Below, piece by piece: positions 23,194 through 35,596 of a stretch of 64,000 nt of DNA. The DNA is from Vitis vinifera. Taxonomy: Eukaryota > Streptophyta > Magnoliopsida > Vitales > Vitaceae. The first letter of the stretch is position 1. Every line of letters starts with the position of its first letter. The notes beneath the pieces are model-generated. The model did no database searches and was not told the DNA's origin. It saw nothing but the letters and a program-made list of their open reading frames with translations. Location of the stretch: assembly GCF_030704535.1 (NCBI RefSeq), contig NC_081822.1:35231001-35295000 (forward strand), in the 5' to 3' direction. A program made the translations under genes and the position numbers.

Positions 23194-24801
23194 TCACATA
23201 TGATCAAGGGCTGCCATTCTTCTAGATTGTTGAGTAATGACACTGCTTGTTGATGGATTTTTGGATAGAACAATCTCATATCCATCATAATATGATTCCA
23301 TCCCTTCAGCCATGATCTGCCAAACCAAGCCGCCACCCATTCCTCCACTTCTCGCAGAGCTGTATATGTTTGTATAAACAGCATTCAAGAACGAATCCCT
23401 TGCATTTATACTATATCCTGGATCCTTGCTTGATTTTCCAAATTCAGCAAAAATCATTGGCTTCTTTATTATTGTCCTAGAGTCTGTCAAGTGGCTAGTC
23501 GTCCATGTTTGCAAGAAAGCCATTTGTGCATTATCATCCTTTCCATTCAGCCTATTGGAAATTAAATATCCAATCCATTAGCTTCAACTTGTCCTCAGTA
23601 ATTAGTAACACTAAAGAAAAAAGGATTAATTAAAATGTAGTACTCACCAAATATCAGGATATGCATGTATGGTTGTGAAATCAATCTCCCTAATAAGATG
23701 ATTGCTAATAAAATCTGTGCCAACTTGGTAGCCGGGGTTGACTGGCTTCCTTTCTGGCAGTGAATCTCCATAAAATCCTTCCATACCTACTGTCAACAAG
23801 TGTTTGTTGTCAATAGATTTAACATAGCTTGCCATTTCTTGAACCCATCCCTGTCATTGAAAATTTTAGTTAGTTCACTGAAGGGATCAGCTTTCCTTGA
23901 ATCAATCACAACTACATGCACTAAAGTCTATCTATGCTTTGGGCATCAAGGCTCACATTTAGGGTTTTTCCAGAGTAATCGATTTGACAACGCGGTTCAT
24001 TCATAAGTTCCCATGCCATGATTGTTGGGTCATCTTTGTAAGCAACTCCAGTGATTGTATTGACCCTTGTTATCACTCTCTGAACAAAAGTGAAACAAAA
24101 AGTTGGTAAAAAAACCAAAAAGTATGTAATGTTCAAGACTTTTATGTCTATAATTTGTACATATATATACCTTGACATGGTTCTTATAGTAACCTTTTAT
24201 GACTGCATTAATGTAAAAGTCATCATCATTGTTAACTGAGACACCAGCACTTTTAGCCCAATTCACATACTGAGGCCTTCCTCCAAAGTCTTGGTAGTTG
24301 TTGCTCAAAGTCAAGACTAAGCGGATTCCATTCTTTCTTGCCTCCGAAATCACGAAATCAAGTCCCTAAAAAACAAAAGTATAACAAAAGTAGCATGCAT
24401 AAGTATTCCAAGTTCATGTATATTAGTAACATTATTTACTCAGGCCAACTACTATTCAAGACTTGGAAAACCTGAAAGACGCGTTCATCATAAACTCCGG
24501 GAGAGATTTGCAGAGCTTGGTAACCTCCATCGCTGAATGCCCATGTCCTACAGACACTGAGACCTGCAGCTGAAGCCTGTCGAAACACATCAGAGACCTT
24601 ATTCCTTTGGCTTGGCTCTGCTGAGATGTGCATCAACCAGTATGAGTTAAATCCATTGAAGAAGAATGGGGAACCATTCAGGATGAATTGGGTGTTTCGG
24701 GTTTGAACAAAGCCTGAATTTTGAAGAACCCTAGCTTCACAAGCTAGAGCTGCAAGAAGAAAAAGCCCCCAAAAGAAGCCAATTCTACTAAAGCATACCA
24801 T
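23194..24801 (-). CDS. mannan endo-1,4-beta-mannosidase, gene D (GH5)
   Basis: Exons 24801-24472, 24365-24171, 24079-23957, 23850-23648 and 23551-23194 (330, 195, 123, 203, 358 bp), all GT-AG, 402 residues. The start chosen is [10 protein letters not shown], which aligns with the relatives. An upstream in-frame ATG at 24951 would add 50 residues across the TATA box (TATAAATA at 24870-24877) and is rejected. The signal peptide ends near CEA. Acid/base E203 lies in WELMNEPR and nucleophile E320 in IFAEFGKS. It is more divergent than A-C ([20 protein letters not shown]) and has the shorter ARVLQN segment shared with the 7704-7928 fragment. Intact by eye. Confidence 0.94.
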
Positions 24802-26689
24802 TGTGCTTACAAGATTGGTTGATGAATTCCCAAAGGGGGGATGTGGAGAACTGTGTTGAGTTTGGCAGGTATTTATAGGGAAACTAGAGAAACAAAGAGA
24901 AAAGGATTTGTTCATATAGGGAAGCTTGTAGGAGAGGAGAGCCTTAATCACATGACATGTGAAACGGAGAGAAAAGTTAGCGCCTAACCCATAATGAATG
25001 AAGAGAGATTAATGTCAAGGAGGAAGAAGAAGATGAAGTTAGTTGAAGGTGTTGGTTAAGTGTTAGTTAAAGTGAACATGGAATTTTCGAGGCAATTAAA
25101 GATTCAACAGACATACCTTAAGATAAGGCATAAAATATGTTACTAAAAATAGTAACCAGCTTACGGCAGCATACATGTGGGCTGTTGTGGACATCCTCCG
25201 AGAATTGAAACAAAGGCCTTGGGAATTGGAATACCTGCAACTTTCCCATATAAAGTATTCTTACTTTATCCGTCTCATATCCTCATATCCTCACATCTTA
25301 TGAAAGCAACCTAGTACCTCGATGATGAACGACCCAACACATGAAAAGACTCGTATGCCTCGCATGAACTTCATTATACAACTTTTCATTTCATACAATG
25401 TAACTCATATTCAGTATAATCTCATTGTTGATTTTTTTTCTTCTTTACTTCGGCTTAATGATATATCAAATTTTATTCAAGATATACCATATGAAATGAA
25501 GAATGTATTTAACCCCTTTGACATAAATGAAAGTAAATAATCTTCAAACATATATGATTGGGCAAGGAAATATAGGTCGATGATTACGATCATTAGTTAA
25601 TGGTAAATACCTCTTATAACATTCATATAGTGTATCTTAATGATGGTGATCTCAATATAAAAAATTTAAAATTAAAATAAAATAATATATTTATAAAAAT
25701 ACTATAATAAAAATATTTTTATTTTATTTACTTGTGATAAGCAAATCTTTGAGTAATATCAATCTTATATCCTAAACCTAAAAATAATAAAACTTAACTT
25801 TTAAATCTAAATTCTCAACTATTAAATGTATATTTTAAATTATGAAATGTATTATTTGTAGAATATTGTTTTCTTTATTGTATATCAATGTTATATTTAA
25901 TTTACTCCAATTAATTATCTATTACATATTATCAACTTCGTGTTTAATGTATTTAAGAAAATGATTAAAACAAATAAATATGAAAAGATAAGATGTAAAA
26001 GAAAATTGAAATTAAATAGATTTTACAATTTAGAGAAAGTGTAGCCACTTCAATATATATATATTTATTTATTTTTTTTAAATATCAAAGTAAGATGTGG
26101 AGACATGAAAAAAATAAAAACAGAAAATGATGTTAAAGCATGATGTAGAGAAGGCGATTGGGAAGGGAGGAGTGATACTCATTTTTCCAATTTATTTTGT
26201 ATTAAAAAGAGGTCACCTGGAACCAAAATTAATGTACTTTAATCAATGGGATTATCGAAAAACGTTTTTTTTTTTAAAAAAATCAGGGCATGTCGACATC
26301 ATTCTCCCTAAAAAGTATAATGTGAAAGTTGGGATTATTGAAAAATACATTTTTTTTTTTTTCAAATAAGAGTATATTAACATCTTTCTCCTTAAAAAGT
26401 ATTCTCACTTTATTCATGTCCCATCCTCACATGGTGTGAAAGCAACCATTTACCTTCACTATGATGAATGAGCCATTAATGCACGAAAAGACACATGCCT
26501 TTGTGACTTTTTTAAAAACAATCTACAAAATATGGTGGGCCATTATATATGATCTATTTATGGGATAAATTGTTGTAAGAAAAACATCCACTCAAGAGGT
26601 AAGTCATCATGAAGCGTGACCTCCTTTCTATAACCCCATTTGGGTCGGGGGTTTTTAAGATAATATATTTGTTTAGCTACACTACATAA
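24802..26689. other. upstream of gene D; duplicated upstream block, otherwise AT-rich
   Basis: 25117-25200 carries the first conserved mannanase upstream block and 25250-25370 the second (ATGAACGACCCAACACATGAAAAGACTC). The second block occurs again at about 26390-26515 (AGTATTCTCACTTTATTCAT, CACATGGTGTGAAAG), about 1.1 kb further out, with no gene attached. No coding sequence is supported; open frames here are short and AT-driven. Confidence 0.55.
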
Positions 26690-27450
26690 ATCCAAGTGAT
26701 TCAAAAATAGATTGAAATTCACCACCTCCATCATACCAGAAAATCTTGATTTTTACATCCAATTGATTTTTTATTTGCCATTAGAATTTTAGGAAACAAG
26801 AAAAAAAAAAGTTAGATTTCTTTTTAATGGAAAAATCCATGAAATCAAGTGCAATCATCTACAAATAAAGCATAATATCTATATTTTTTACTTGAAGCAA
26901 TAGGAGGAAGGTCCCATTGGTCACTGTCAACGAAAATCTGAAACTTTATTTAAAAGAATTAATAAAAGGTAGTTTGCAACTTTTACCCATTTGACAAGAG
27001 GAACAAATACTAGGTATTTTGATCCATTTGGAAATATCAATTTTATCTTTTAAAGCTTCAAATAATCTTTAGAATGAGATGTCCAAGTCTTTGATGCCGA
27101 ATGGTTGAGGTTATAGTGTTGCTTCTAATAACAATTAAGGTTTCTTCTTATTTATCCTCGAGTGCATAAAGTTAGTCACATCATACTCCCTCACGAATAT
27201 CTTTTTGCTTTTATCCTTTATCACAAAACTATTAGGATCAAACTCAAAAATATATACAAGAACTATCAATAGTGAGTTGCCTATAGAGATATGAGTTTTT
27301 CTTTAATTTAGGTACAATAAAAACATTATTTAGTTTTAGGACGCTATATATCATGTTGATTATGTAAGTTGGTATTACCAATGTGAGAAATTTACAAACC
27401 TTCTCTACTATTAGCATAAATCATATCACAACCCTTCTAATTATTTAAAT
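26690..27450 (-). mobile_element. Copia relic 3 (pre-integrase and integrase, minus strand)
   Basis: Minus-strand text from 27450 downward reads, with stops, as the Copia region between protease and integrase: HIGNTNL near 27390, VPKLKK near 27310, FDPNSFVIKDKSKKI near 27220, HQRLGHL near 27090, CQMGKSCKLPF near 26980, and DGGGEF near 26725. Only this segment is recognisable. At about 27865-27880 the minus strand has TGGTATTAGAGC, close to the Met-tRNA primer site of Copia elements, so the 5' LTR may have lain beyond 27880. Heavily decayed. Confidence 0.65.
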
Positions 27451-29234
27451 TTTTTAGTAAGTTGGAAGAACAATAAACGAATAACATGATAAACAAAAAA
27501 GAATTCCTTGCTTGATTTATTTTGATTGTGGCAATATATACAAGTACATCAAATAGTCTATAAATTACATTGATTAAACAACTATTGAAAGGCTGGTCAA
27601 TCAAAAGGAAAAAAATTATGTTAATGTTAGGGATGATTGAAAGGAAAGTAATTCAAATAATTTAGGTAGTGACAACAGTATTGAACTTTCTATTATGATA
27701 CTTAATCAATAAGATTTGGACTCATAATATATAACATGCACTCTAACATCCTTACTCGCGTCTAGGCTCACTTGAGGTTACATGTTGATTTAATAAATTG
27801 GGAAACAAATATATATATAATGATAAGATTCAAACATATGACCTCCAACCAAATGAAGCTCTAATACCATATGGAATAATCAATGTTCCTAAAAATTTAA
27901 GTTTGAAGAATTATGCTCACAATGAATACTATGCACTCTAACAAAATCAATGCCAATAGTCTATTCTCCAATTATCAATCTAAAAATTCTTTAAAAATTA
28001 ATGTAACTTCCGATAGTGTTTTTTGGCAGATGCATGTCATTTTCTTGATAAGAAAATTTTAACTACACACCTAGCAAAAGCTCCTAAGTTAAAAAAACTA
28101 CCCAAGTTTCTAAGAAAAAGAAACAACTAGCAATTAAAATTTATAAATTACTCTCACACATGCACGTTGGGTAGGACACAGTTTTGTGCAAATTTGAAAA
28201 TATAAAACAAATAAAAGGTCACATTCATATTGAAGGTTAGAGAATGAGGATCTCTTATTTAAAATCTTAAAGAATATCTTAAGTAGTTTTAAAAAATATA
28301 AATGTAGGAGAGCTGAAACATATGGTTTTTTTTATACATGCAACAACTTTAAACAACTATGGATTTTAAAATTTGAGTCAACTTCTAGTTACCTTGATTC
28401 AAGATTGACCAGCTTTGATGCACTCTTGATCCTGCCATGTCAAATGGGTTTCCTGATTTGGTTCCTCGGGCAGTTACACAATAAAAGTTAATAGAGTACT
28501 ACTAGATCTTCTTCTATTTTTCATTTAAGTAAATCTTTTTTCAATTTTTTTAGTGAGGTCTGAGGAGCATTCTATGTTCGAAGAAAAAAAAATAATGAAG
28601 TTAAATAAAAGTCAATTAATCTAATGAATGTATCAAATTTTATTCATGTGGCATAATGTAAAGGGCTAAGCAAATAAATAAGTAGCCAAGAGGTAACAAT
28701 GTATTTAATTAAAGGTCAAAGATATTAAAAATAAAAATGATAGTAAAATGGGTTTTTTCACGTTTCCATCCCGCTCTTAATAAGAAAAGTTTGAAAAAAA
28801 AAGATAAACTTAAACTAAGTTCAATGTATATTACTTTATCCCTTTTATATATATATAATTATTATTATTATTATTATTATTATTTTTATACATATAAAAT
28901 TAAAAATCATTTCCTATTAAAATAAATTATAAAAATTTATAATATTTATTTTTTATATAATTTAAATTTTTAAAAAATTAAAAAAATAAAAATCAAATGA
29001 ATAGTGGTAGAGCAAGTATGGGAAATTGTCATGTTCTTCCCCATTTAATTATTTTCTTAGGGCAAGATAGTTTGATCTATCTCAAACTTGCATTGTCATC
29101 CCCTATTTAAAATGATCTAATTCCTCTCTGGACGTAAGGTAATTATTTAACATATACTTTTATGATTTTAACCTAAAAATCTCTACCCTTTAGCCTCATA
29201 TATTACATGAGAATTCCATTAAAAAAAAAAAAAA
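27451..29234. other. AT-rich non-coding DNA
   Basis: No gene seen. Contains the possible Copia primer-site remnant near 27870 and an (ATT)9 microsatellite at 28858-28884. Confidence 0.5.
28858..28884. repeat. (ATT)9 microsatellite
   Basis: Nine uninterrupted ATT units. A length-variable marker candidate. Confidence 0.9.
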
Positions 29235-29748
29235 AGTAAGAAGCCATAAATCTAACAAATTAATACACGGGTCACATGTTGAGAGAACAGAAAATGAAAT
29301 CTAGCAGCTTCTAGTGGGATGGAGAAAGGTGCTAGTGCAAAGCAAGTGAAAGGCCCAGACCCTTTGCACCAGAAATGGGGGAGTGGATAGGGAAAGAAAG
29401 ATGGTTGGTTGAAACTGCAAATCTCTACACGGGATTGGTGATCTAATATACTCAAATTCAGGGCATTTCTAATCTAGAAAAAAAAAAGGCTAAATATCAA
29501 GGAAAAAAACAAAAGAAAAATAGTAATCTAAAAATAGTAAAAAGCCATATATCTATTAAATTAATGCATGGGACGCGTGTCGAGAAAACCGGCAGTGAAA
29601 TCTAGCGGCTTCTAGTAGGATAGAGAGGTGTAATTGCAAACAAAAAGTGGATCCATGTGCCAATGCACTAAAGGAAATGAGGAAATGGATAGAGAAAGGA
29701 AGATGAATGGTTGCAACTTCAAATCCTTCCATTGGACTGATGATCTAA
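29235..29748 (+). repeat. diverged direct duplication of about 210 bp
   Basis: 29235-29446 and 29536-29748 align along their length: AGTAAGAAGCCATAAATCTA / AGTAAAAAGCCATATATCTA, GAAATCTAGCAGCTTCTAGT / GAAATCTAGCGGCTTCTAGT, TGGATAGGGAAAGAAAGATG / TGGATAGAGAAAGGAAGATG, and GATCTAA ends. About 90 bp of A-rich spacer lies between. No coding potential recognised. Confidence 0.8.
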
Positions 29749-32700
29749 AAAAGAAGAAGAAGAACCATACACATGTGATTGTGGACAGTTGCATAGTGGG
29801 GGCCGGTACTCAGAGAATTAAAGAAGCTAGGTTTGTTAGGTTTTTGCAGTGAATTGAGAGAAAAGGCCGAGGGGACTCTCCATGAAAGTCTTGCGATCTT
29901 ATCTCAATGCAAAGTGAAGGAAATGGGTAAGTGCTTTGTGGGTTCATTTCATGGCCAATGAAATTGAGGAGAAGCCCAAGGGTGACGAGGGACAGCTGCA
30001 TTGCATGTGGAGTTAGTTTGATGACATATCGTACCATGCAGTTCAATGACCTTCTCTTTATGGCGCCCACTGTTTCTTGCATTTTGTCCAAAGGGATTCT
30101 CTTTGTTTCACACTATTTTTGGATCAGAAATTTAAACCTTTTTCAACCACCACTCTATCATTTGTCCGGCGTCTTAATACCAAGATGACTAGCAACTGAA
30201 ACTCCTCTCTATCCTTAATATCTACCATATATTTGGAGTGTTTCAATGTGGCTTCTATCCCATCATCATCAATTATTTTGGAGCTATTCCGGTATGTTTG
30301 ATCATTAATTATCATCTTTTCCTGAGTCTTTAATATGTTTTTCATTCTTCTAACTCTCAGTGCTACCAATTCCCATAATTAAGATTTTGAATCCTATCTG
30401 TCTAGCCCTAAAATCAATAAAATTTGGGCCAAAAAAATCATGAAATTGCCAAAGAAAGAGCTTAGTGGTGTTTGCCAAAAATGTGCCCTAGGCCACCTTG
30501 CCATCTAGTTTCGTTTTGTGCACGTAAGCTAAAAATGAGTCTTTAATTTCTTGCAACCACTGGATCTCCACTTCTCCTATCTTAATGCTTCCATGTGTCC
30601 TAGGTCTAGGGCAATATTTTGGAAGATATAAAACTCTCATTTTGTATATGAAGAGAAGTTTTCCTGCATCCCTCAGGAGCCCTTAGTTTCTTAGTTTTTC
30701 TTCTCTTTGATGTTATAAGTTGGTTTAGCGTAGGGTTATAATCCTACTTTTACAGTTAAAAATCATTGTTAAGCTTTCATCTTTATTTATTCAACGCATT
30801 AAATTTGGTTTTTCATAGATAATGTGATTTTCAGTGTTTTTATTTAAAATATTTTTAATAAAAGTGTTTTATTTGAAAGTGTTTTTAAGATAATTATTTA
30901 TAAATTATTTTTTCAAAAACACCATAAATAATTTTTCAATATTTAAAATTATTTCTTAGATTTGAAAAACCTTTCTTAAAATTTGTCAAACACTTAATTC
31001 TTTTTTTTTTTTCAACATTTTTAAAGTAGAAGTATTTTATAAAATTTCTATAAAATGGACTCTAAATACTTGTTCTAGTTTGATTTTATTGCATTTTTTA
31101 AAATTCACAACTCGAATAGATTTAGTTATTGGTAAAGGGGTTCGTAAATCTACTCTCTTGAATTATTTACTTTTGTAGGCATTAATTTTTTGTTAGTACT
31201 TAATCTCCCTCTTTTTATTATTAACACTTGAAGTTTTAAACCTTCACCTAGGATCCAAGGATAGGATACTCAAAGATGAGTATAGGCTAAGTGTTTGTAG
31301 AATAGTTTATGTGAAATTTCAAGATTTGGGCCATGGTAGAAAAAAATGGGCATATTTCTAATTTTAAAAAGAGTAGTAATTTGGTGTAATAATGGGAAGT
31401 TATGTTAGCAATAGCTTTTCAAAAGTGTTTACCATATAAGAAAGTTAATTAAATTTGATAGAGAAAGGCAAAATAGGAGTTATTAGAATAATACAAACGA
31501 AAATTCAATATAGTTATTTAATACAATCAATTATGAAAATTTAGTGAATTTTTTAGATAAAATTAAATAAATTAGGTATTGTTTGGATACACTTCATTTT
31601 TTTATTTTTAAAAAATAAAAAATAAAAAATAATAGTAATTTTTATATAAAATATAAAAACTCTTCATATAAGAGGTATCGATATATTTTATGTTCCTAAA
31701 ATTTTTTTTTTTTAAATTTTAATTTATAGTGAAAACTTTCTTTTTAAATTTGAGGTAGTAAAAATTTTCTAATACCTAATTTTTTTAATAGTTTTTAAAA
31801 ACCGTCTTGAAGGTAAATTTTTAACACTTCATGCATTTTATATGAGAACTACTATTAATTTTTTTATTTTTAAAAATAAAAAATAAGTAGTACATCAAAC
31901 AAAACCTCAACTTTTATATAAATAATCAAATATGCTTAGATGATTAATTCTATGGTCTTTTATAAGAGAAAGGAGAGACGGAGAAGAGTAGAGAGAGAAA
32001 GAAAGAAAAAGGGTCCAAAGAATAGTGTTTATGACTTATGAGGTGAGAAAATATGCTATTTTTCTATTGTAAATATGCATAGCTCCTTCAAAATACCTCA
32101 AATTGAAGGGTTAAATGGGCTGGCTAGGCCAGGCCAAAGGCCAGAATTTTGGGCCAATAATGGGTGGGCCCAAACAGTCTGTATATCCACTTCATATCAA
32201 AATATGTCACTTTTATTTATTGAAATAAATGATGACAGTGAAGAAATGAAGATGAAAAAAGATTGCATCACTTGGACTTGAAAATTGAGGTAGTATAGCC
32301 CACCTTCAAAACTGCCTTTGCTTGAATTTCTTAAATTCAAGCAAATGATGTTGGACTGACCGTAACCTAGGAAGACTGCCTTCAAAATCTGTTCATGTTC
32401 AAATTGAACTTATAAGTTTGCTTGAACTCAAGTGGGAAAATTTATAAAAAATAAAAATGGTGTTTTCTAATAACATATTTTAATTGTTTTCAATTGTTTT
32501 TACTTGTTTTTTAAATATTTTTTCTAAAAAATAATGATATAAATATTGGAAAATGATTGCAAATATAATCATAGATAAGTAAAAAATATTTAAAAAAATG
32601 TAGAAAATAGATTAAAAAAAATTTAAGTTCCCTAATAAATTTTTATTTTACAAAACATCATAAACTATTTTTCAAAAATATTTTCGAAAACACTTTCTAA

Positions 32701-33275
32701 ACATAAACAAAGTATTAATTCTCTACTTTCTTAATTTGATTCCAAGCCAACCCAATTCGAAGTATATTCACCATTAACATTATCTTCAATTAATTACCAT
32801 ACTGTATAATTTTATTTTTGTAATATACATTATTATCTAGACTCCTATTTTCTATATTTTTTTCTCTATTTTTTTTCTTTTTTGCCACTGATGCACACTT
32901 GAAATAGAAACCACCATTTGTGCTTTTCATCAATGGTAATATTCTTAGTCAAGATAGCAACAGATTCACCAACCTCAACAATGAAAATTAAGGACAACAA
33001 AAATTCAAAGTAAATTTTTTTCTAAATTCATCTCAACATACATCAGACTGCCAGCCTTTTATTGAATATATCCTACTCTACTACGAAGAACTTTAGCTTC
33101 ACGAGGCTCGGACTTCAACACACTTGACTAGTTCTATGGATATAATAGATCATACTTTGTTTGATAAATCAAAGGTAAAAAAAAAAATGACCCAGATGAT
33201 AATGGATTTGAAAATCCATCCATTCAGCAGACCATGACGAAAAAAGAAGACCATAGTTGAGATGAGGCCAGGCCT
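29749..33275. other. non-coding DNA between duplication and gene E
   Basis: 29800-30650 has more balanced base composition than its surroundings and could be an unrecognised gene or LTR relic; I cannot name it. 30830-31080 and 32460-32700 are AT-rich, of the kind scattered through the window (TTTTCAAAAACAC text). 31574-31907 is a MITE-like element. No gene supported. Confidence 0.45.
31574..31907. mobile_element. MITE-like inverted-repeat element, 334 bp
   Basis: The left end AGGTATTGTTTGGATACACT and the right end read inversely, AGGTTTTGTTTGATGTACTA, continue as matching arms of about 75 bp (TTTTTTATTTTTAAAAA, AATAGTA, ATATAAAAT). No convincing target-site duplication was seen. No coding frame. 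Confidence 0.6.
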
Positions 33276-35596
33276 TCAAGGAACCGACTTTCCATGTTTT
33301 CTTCCGAGCAACATATGGCGAAAAGTCGTCATTTTATGTGACTGTGCGGAAATTACACCCCTTGTTGAGGCATCTTGTGACAAGATTATACCATATCCAT
33401 CCCCATATGAGTCCATCCCTTCAGCCATGAGTTGCCAAACAAGGCTGCCGCTGATCCCTCCTCCGGTGCTCTCAAAGTTGTTCATGCTTTGGTAGACTGT
33501 GCTCAAGTACTGATCTCTTGCACCCAAGCTGTATCCTTGACCTTTGCTTGATTTCCCAAATTCAGCCATGACCAGTGGCTTCTTTAGTATTCCCTTTGAA
33601 TCTATAGAGTGACTCTGCATCCACCTTTGCATAAAGGCCATCTGCGCAGATTCATTTTGTCCAGACAGCCTACAATAACATAATCTTTGATCAGATATGT
33701 TCAACATGAATTTGGTATTAATTTATGCTACTTATATGGCATGTTATTAACATATAGTGGAAATTTTTGGGACAATTGTGTTTTGGGTCTAGTTTGGTCC
33801 AAAAATTAAGTTTTGATTAAGTTCATCATTTAAGTTCAAGACTTATAAGAAGTGTGAAAATTGAGAAGAAGGATATGAATTTTTTATCTTTCCAAAAATG
33901 ACATTTGTTGACTATGAAAAAAAGAAAGTAGAAAAGCATTAATTTAAATTTTATTCCTTTTGTAAACCTCAATAAAATTCAATATAATTTATTAATTTGG
34001 AAAAAATACACTCTTTTCCAAAAAAAAAATAATAAAAAAATTATTATTATTATTTAAAAATCAAACATCTTGAAAAGTATATATTTTTAAAATTATGTAT
34101 ATAAAAATAACTAAAAATATGTCAATTTTTTTTAAATAATATATTTATATAATATATTTTTTTTAAAATAGTTTTCTAAAAATAATAAATTTTCATAACA
34201 ATTATTAAAAAAAATTCAGATAAAAAAATTTGTAAAAATGGTAGAAAATAGTTTTGAAGGGTATATTAGTCTCTTCATATTTTATATCCTTCCCATCAAT
34301 TATGCAACTTCTATGGATTAAAGCTTAATTTTTAGGCCGTCCAAAACACAATTGTCTTGAAATTTTTTCAGGTTTTTAGTTAAACTAAATAGGAGTATTA
34401 GGGTAATGAATTGAAGTACCAAATATCAGGATATGCATGTATGGTGGTAAAATCTATCTCTTTGATGAGATTGTTGCTGATGAAATCAGTGCCAACTTGG
34501 TAACCAGGATTGTTGACCTTCTTTTCGGGCATAGAGTCGCCGTAAAATCCTTCCATGCCTATTTCAAGCAGGTGGTTTTTGTCCAAAGATTTCACAAAAC
34601 TTGCCATTTCTTGAACCCAACCCTGTCATTCGATTGTAAAGCTTAGCCAAAAGAAACCATATTCTATAGATTTCAGTACGTTAATTTCGAAAAATCAGTT
34701 CATTTCTCTAGTCATATATAAGATTTGTGAGTATCAATGCTTACATTAACCATTTTTTCTGAGGAATCAGCTTGGCAGCGAGGCTCGTTCATCAGTTCCC
34801 ATGCCATGATCGTAGGATCATCTTTGTACACAATTCTAGTGATGGTGTTGAACCTCGTAATAACTCTCTGGCATCGATGTTAACCGAGCGATAAAGTTAG
34901 ATAAAATCGAATTATTTCTCTTACAAAACAAAGCATATTTGCATGAAAAATAATGTGCTGATTGTCATACCTTAACATGGTTTTTATAGTATTCTTTTAC
35001 CGTTGGGGTTGTGTAGAAATCATCCTCTCCATTAACATTAACTCCTGCATTTCGAGCCCACTCAACGTACTGCGGACGTCCTCCATAATCTTTGTAGTTA
35101 TTCACAAAACTTAAAATCAAGCGAATCCCATATCGTCTTGCCTCCGAGATCACAAAATCCAGTGCCTGAATTCCATTAACAATCAGCTTCCATCTTATAA
35201 TTAATCAAGTAACAGTGATAGCAACAATATGGCATTAATTTTGAGGTTATTAGGCTATACTTGTACCTGAAAGACACGTTCATCGTAGGTACCGGGCGAT
35301 ATCTGTAGCGCTCTATCGCCTCCATCGCTAAAAGCCCAAGTCCGACACACCGATAAGCCAGCATCAGCAGCCTCCCGGAAAGTGTTCGAGACCTTATACC
35401 TCTCACTGGGCTCAGTTGCAACATGCATCATCCAGTAGGAATTGAAACCATTGAAAAGAGAAGACGACCCACCAAGTACAAACCGGGTTCCCTCTGTTCT
35501 AACAAACCCTCCATGAGAATGAACCCTAGCTTGACAAACAAGAGCCAGAGTGATCAAAACTCCCACGACATAGCCAACCTTATGGAACCGAGACAT
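33276..35596 (-). CDS. mannan endo-1,4-beta-mannosidase, gene E, divergent (GH5)
   Basis: Same five-exon layout: 35596-35267, 35165-34971, 34867-34745, 34622-34420 and 33669-33276 (330, 195, 123, 203, 394 bp), all GT-AG, 414 residues. The signal peptide ends near CQA at residue 23. Acid/base E203 lies in WELMNEPR and nucleophile E320 in VMAEFGKS. It is clearly further from [30 protein letters not shown], a GSLVWQLM box, and a last exon 36 bp longer that adds 12 residues rich in basic side chains. Intron 4 (33670-34419) is inflated to 750 bp by an inverted-repeat element at 33769-34358. TATAAGTA lies at 35674-35681. About 8.5 kb from gene D. Reading frame intact by eye. Confidence 0.92.
33769..34358. 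mobile_element. inverted-repeat element in intron 4 of gene E, 590 bp
   Basis: The left end GGGACAATTGTGTTTTGGG and the right end read inversely, AAGACAATTGTGTTTTGG, share 16 perfect bases after the first two; both arms go on with CCAAAAATTAAG-like / CTAAAAATTAAG text. The 9-bp direct repeat GAAATTTTT flanks it (33760-33768 and 34359-34367). Next to the left arm, AAATTGAG, AAGGATAT and TTTCCAAAAATG-C-TTTGTTGA text is shared with the 21938-22581 element, so they belong to one family. AT-rich inside, no transposase. The 9-bp site fits a Mutator-like MITE. Confidence 0.82.

Noticed and set aside
24802-24951. In-frame N-terminal extension of gene D from an upstream ATG
   Set aside because: It crosses the TATA box and lacks a counterpart in the other mannanases; MVCFSR at 24801 aligns with their starts and gives a normal signal peptide.
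27865-27880. TGGTATTAGAGC taken as proof of a full Copia LTR to its right
   Set aside because: Only a near match to a primer site; no second LTR or clear boundary was found, so it is mentioned only as a remnant.
30124-30369. 81-codon minus-strand frame in the balanced-composition island
   Set aside because: Not recognised, and neighbouring frames do not extend it; kept only as a region of interest.
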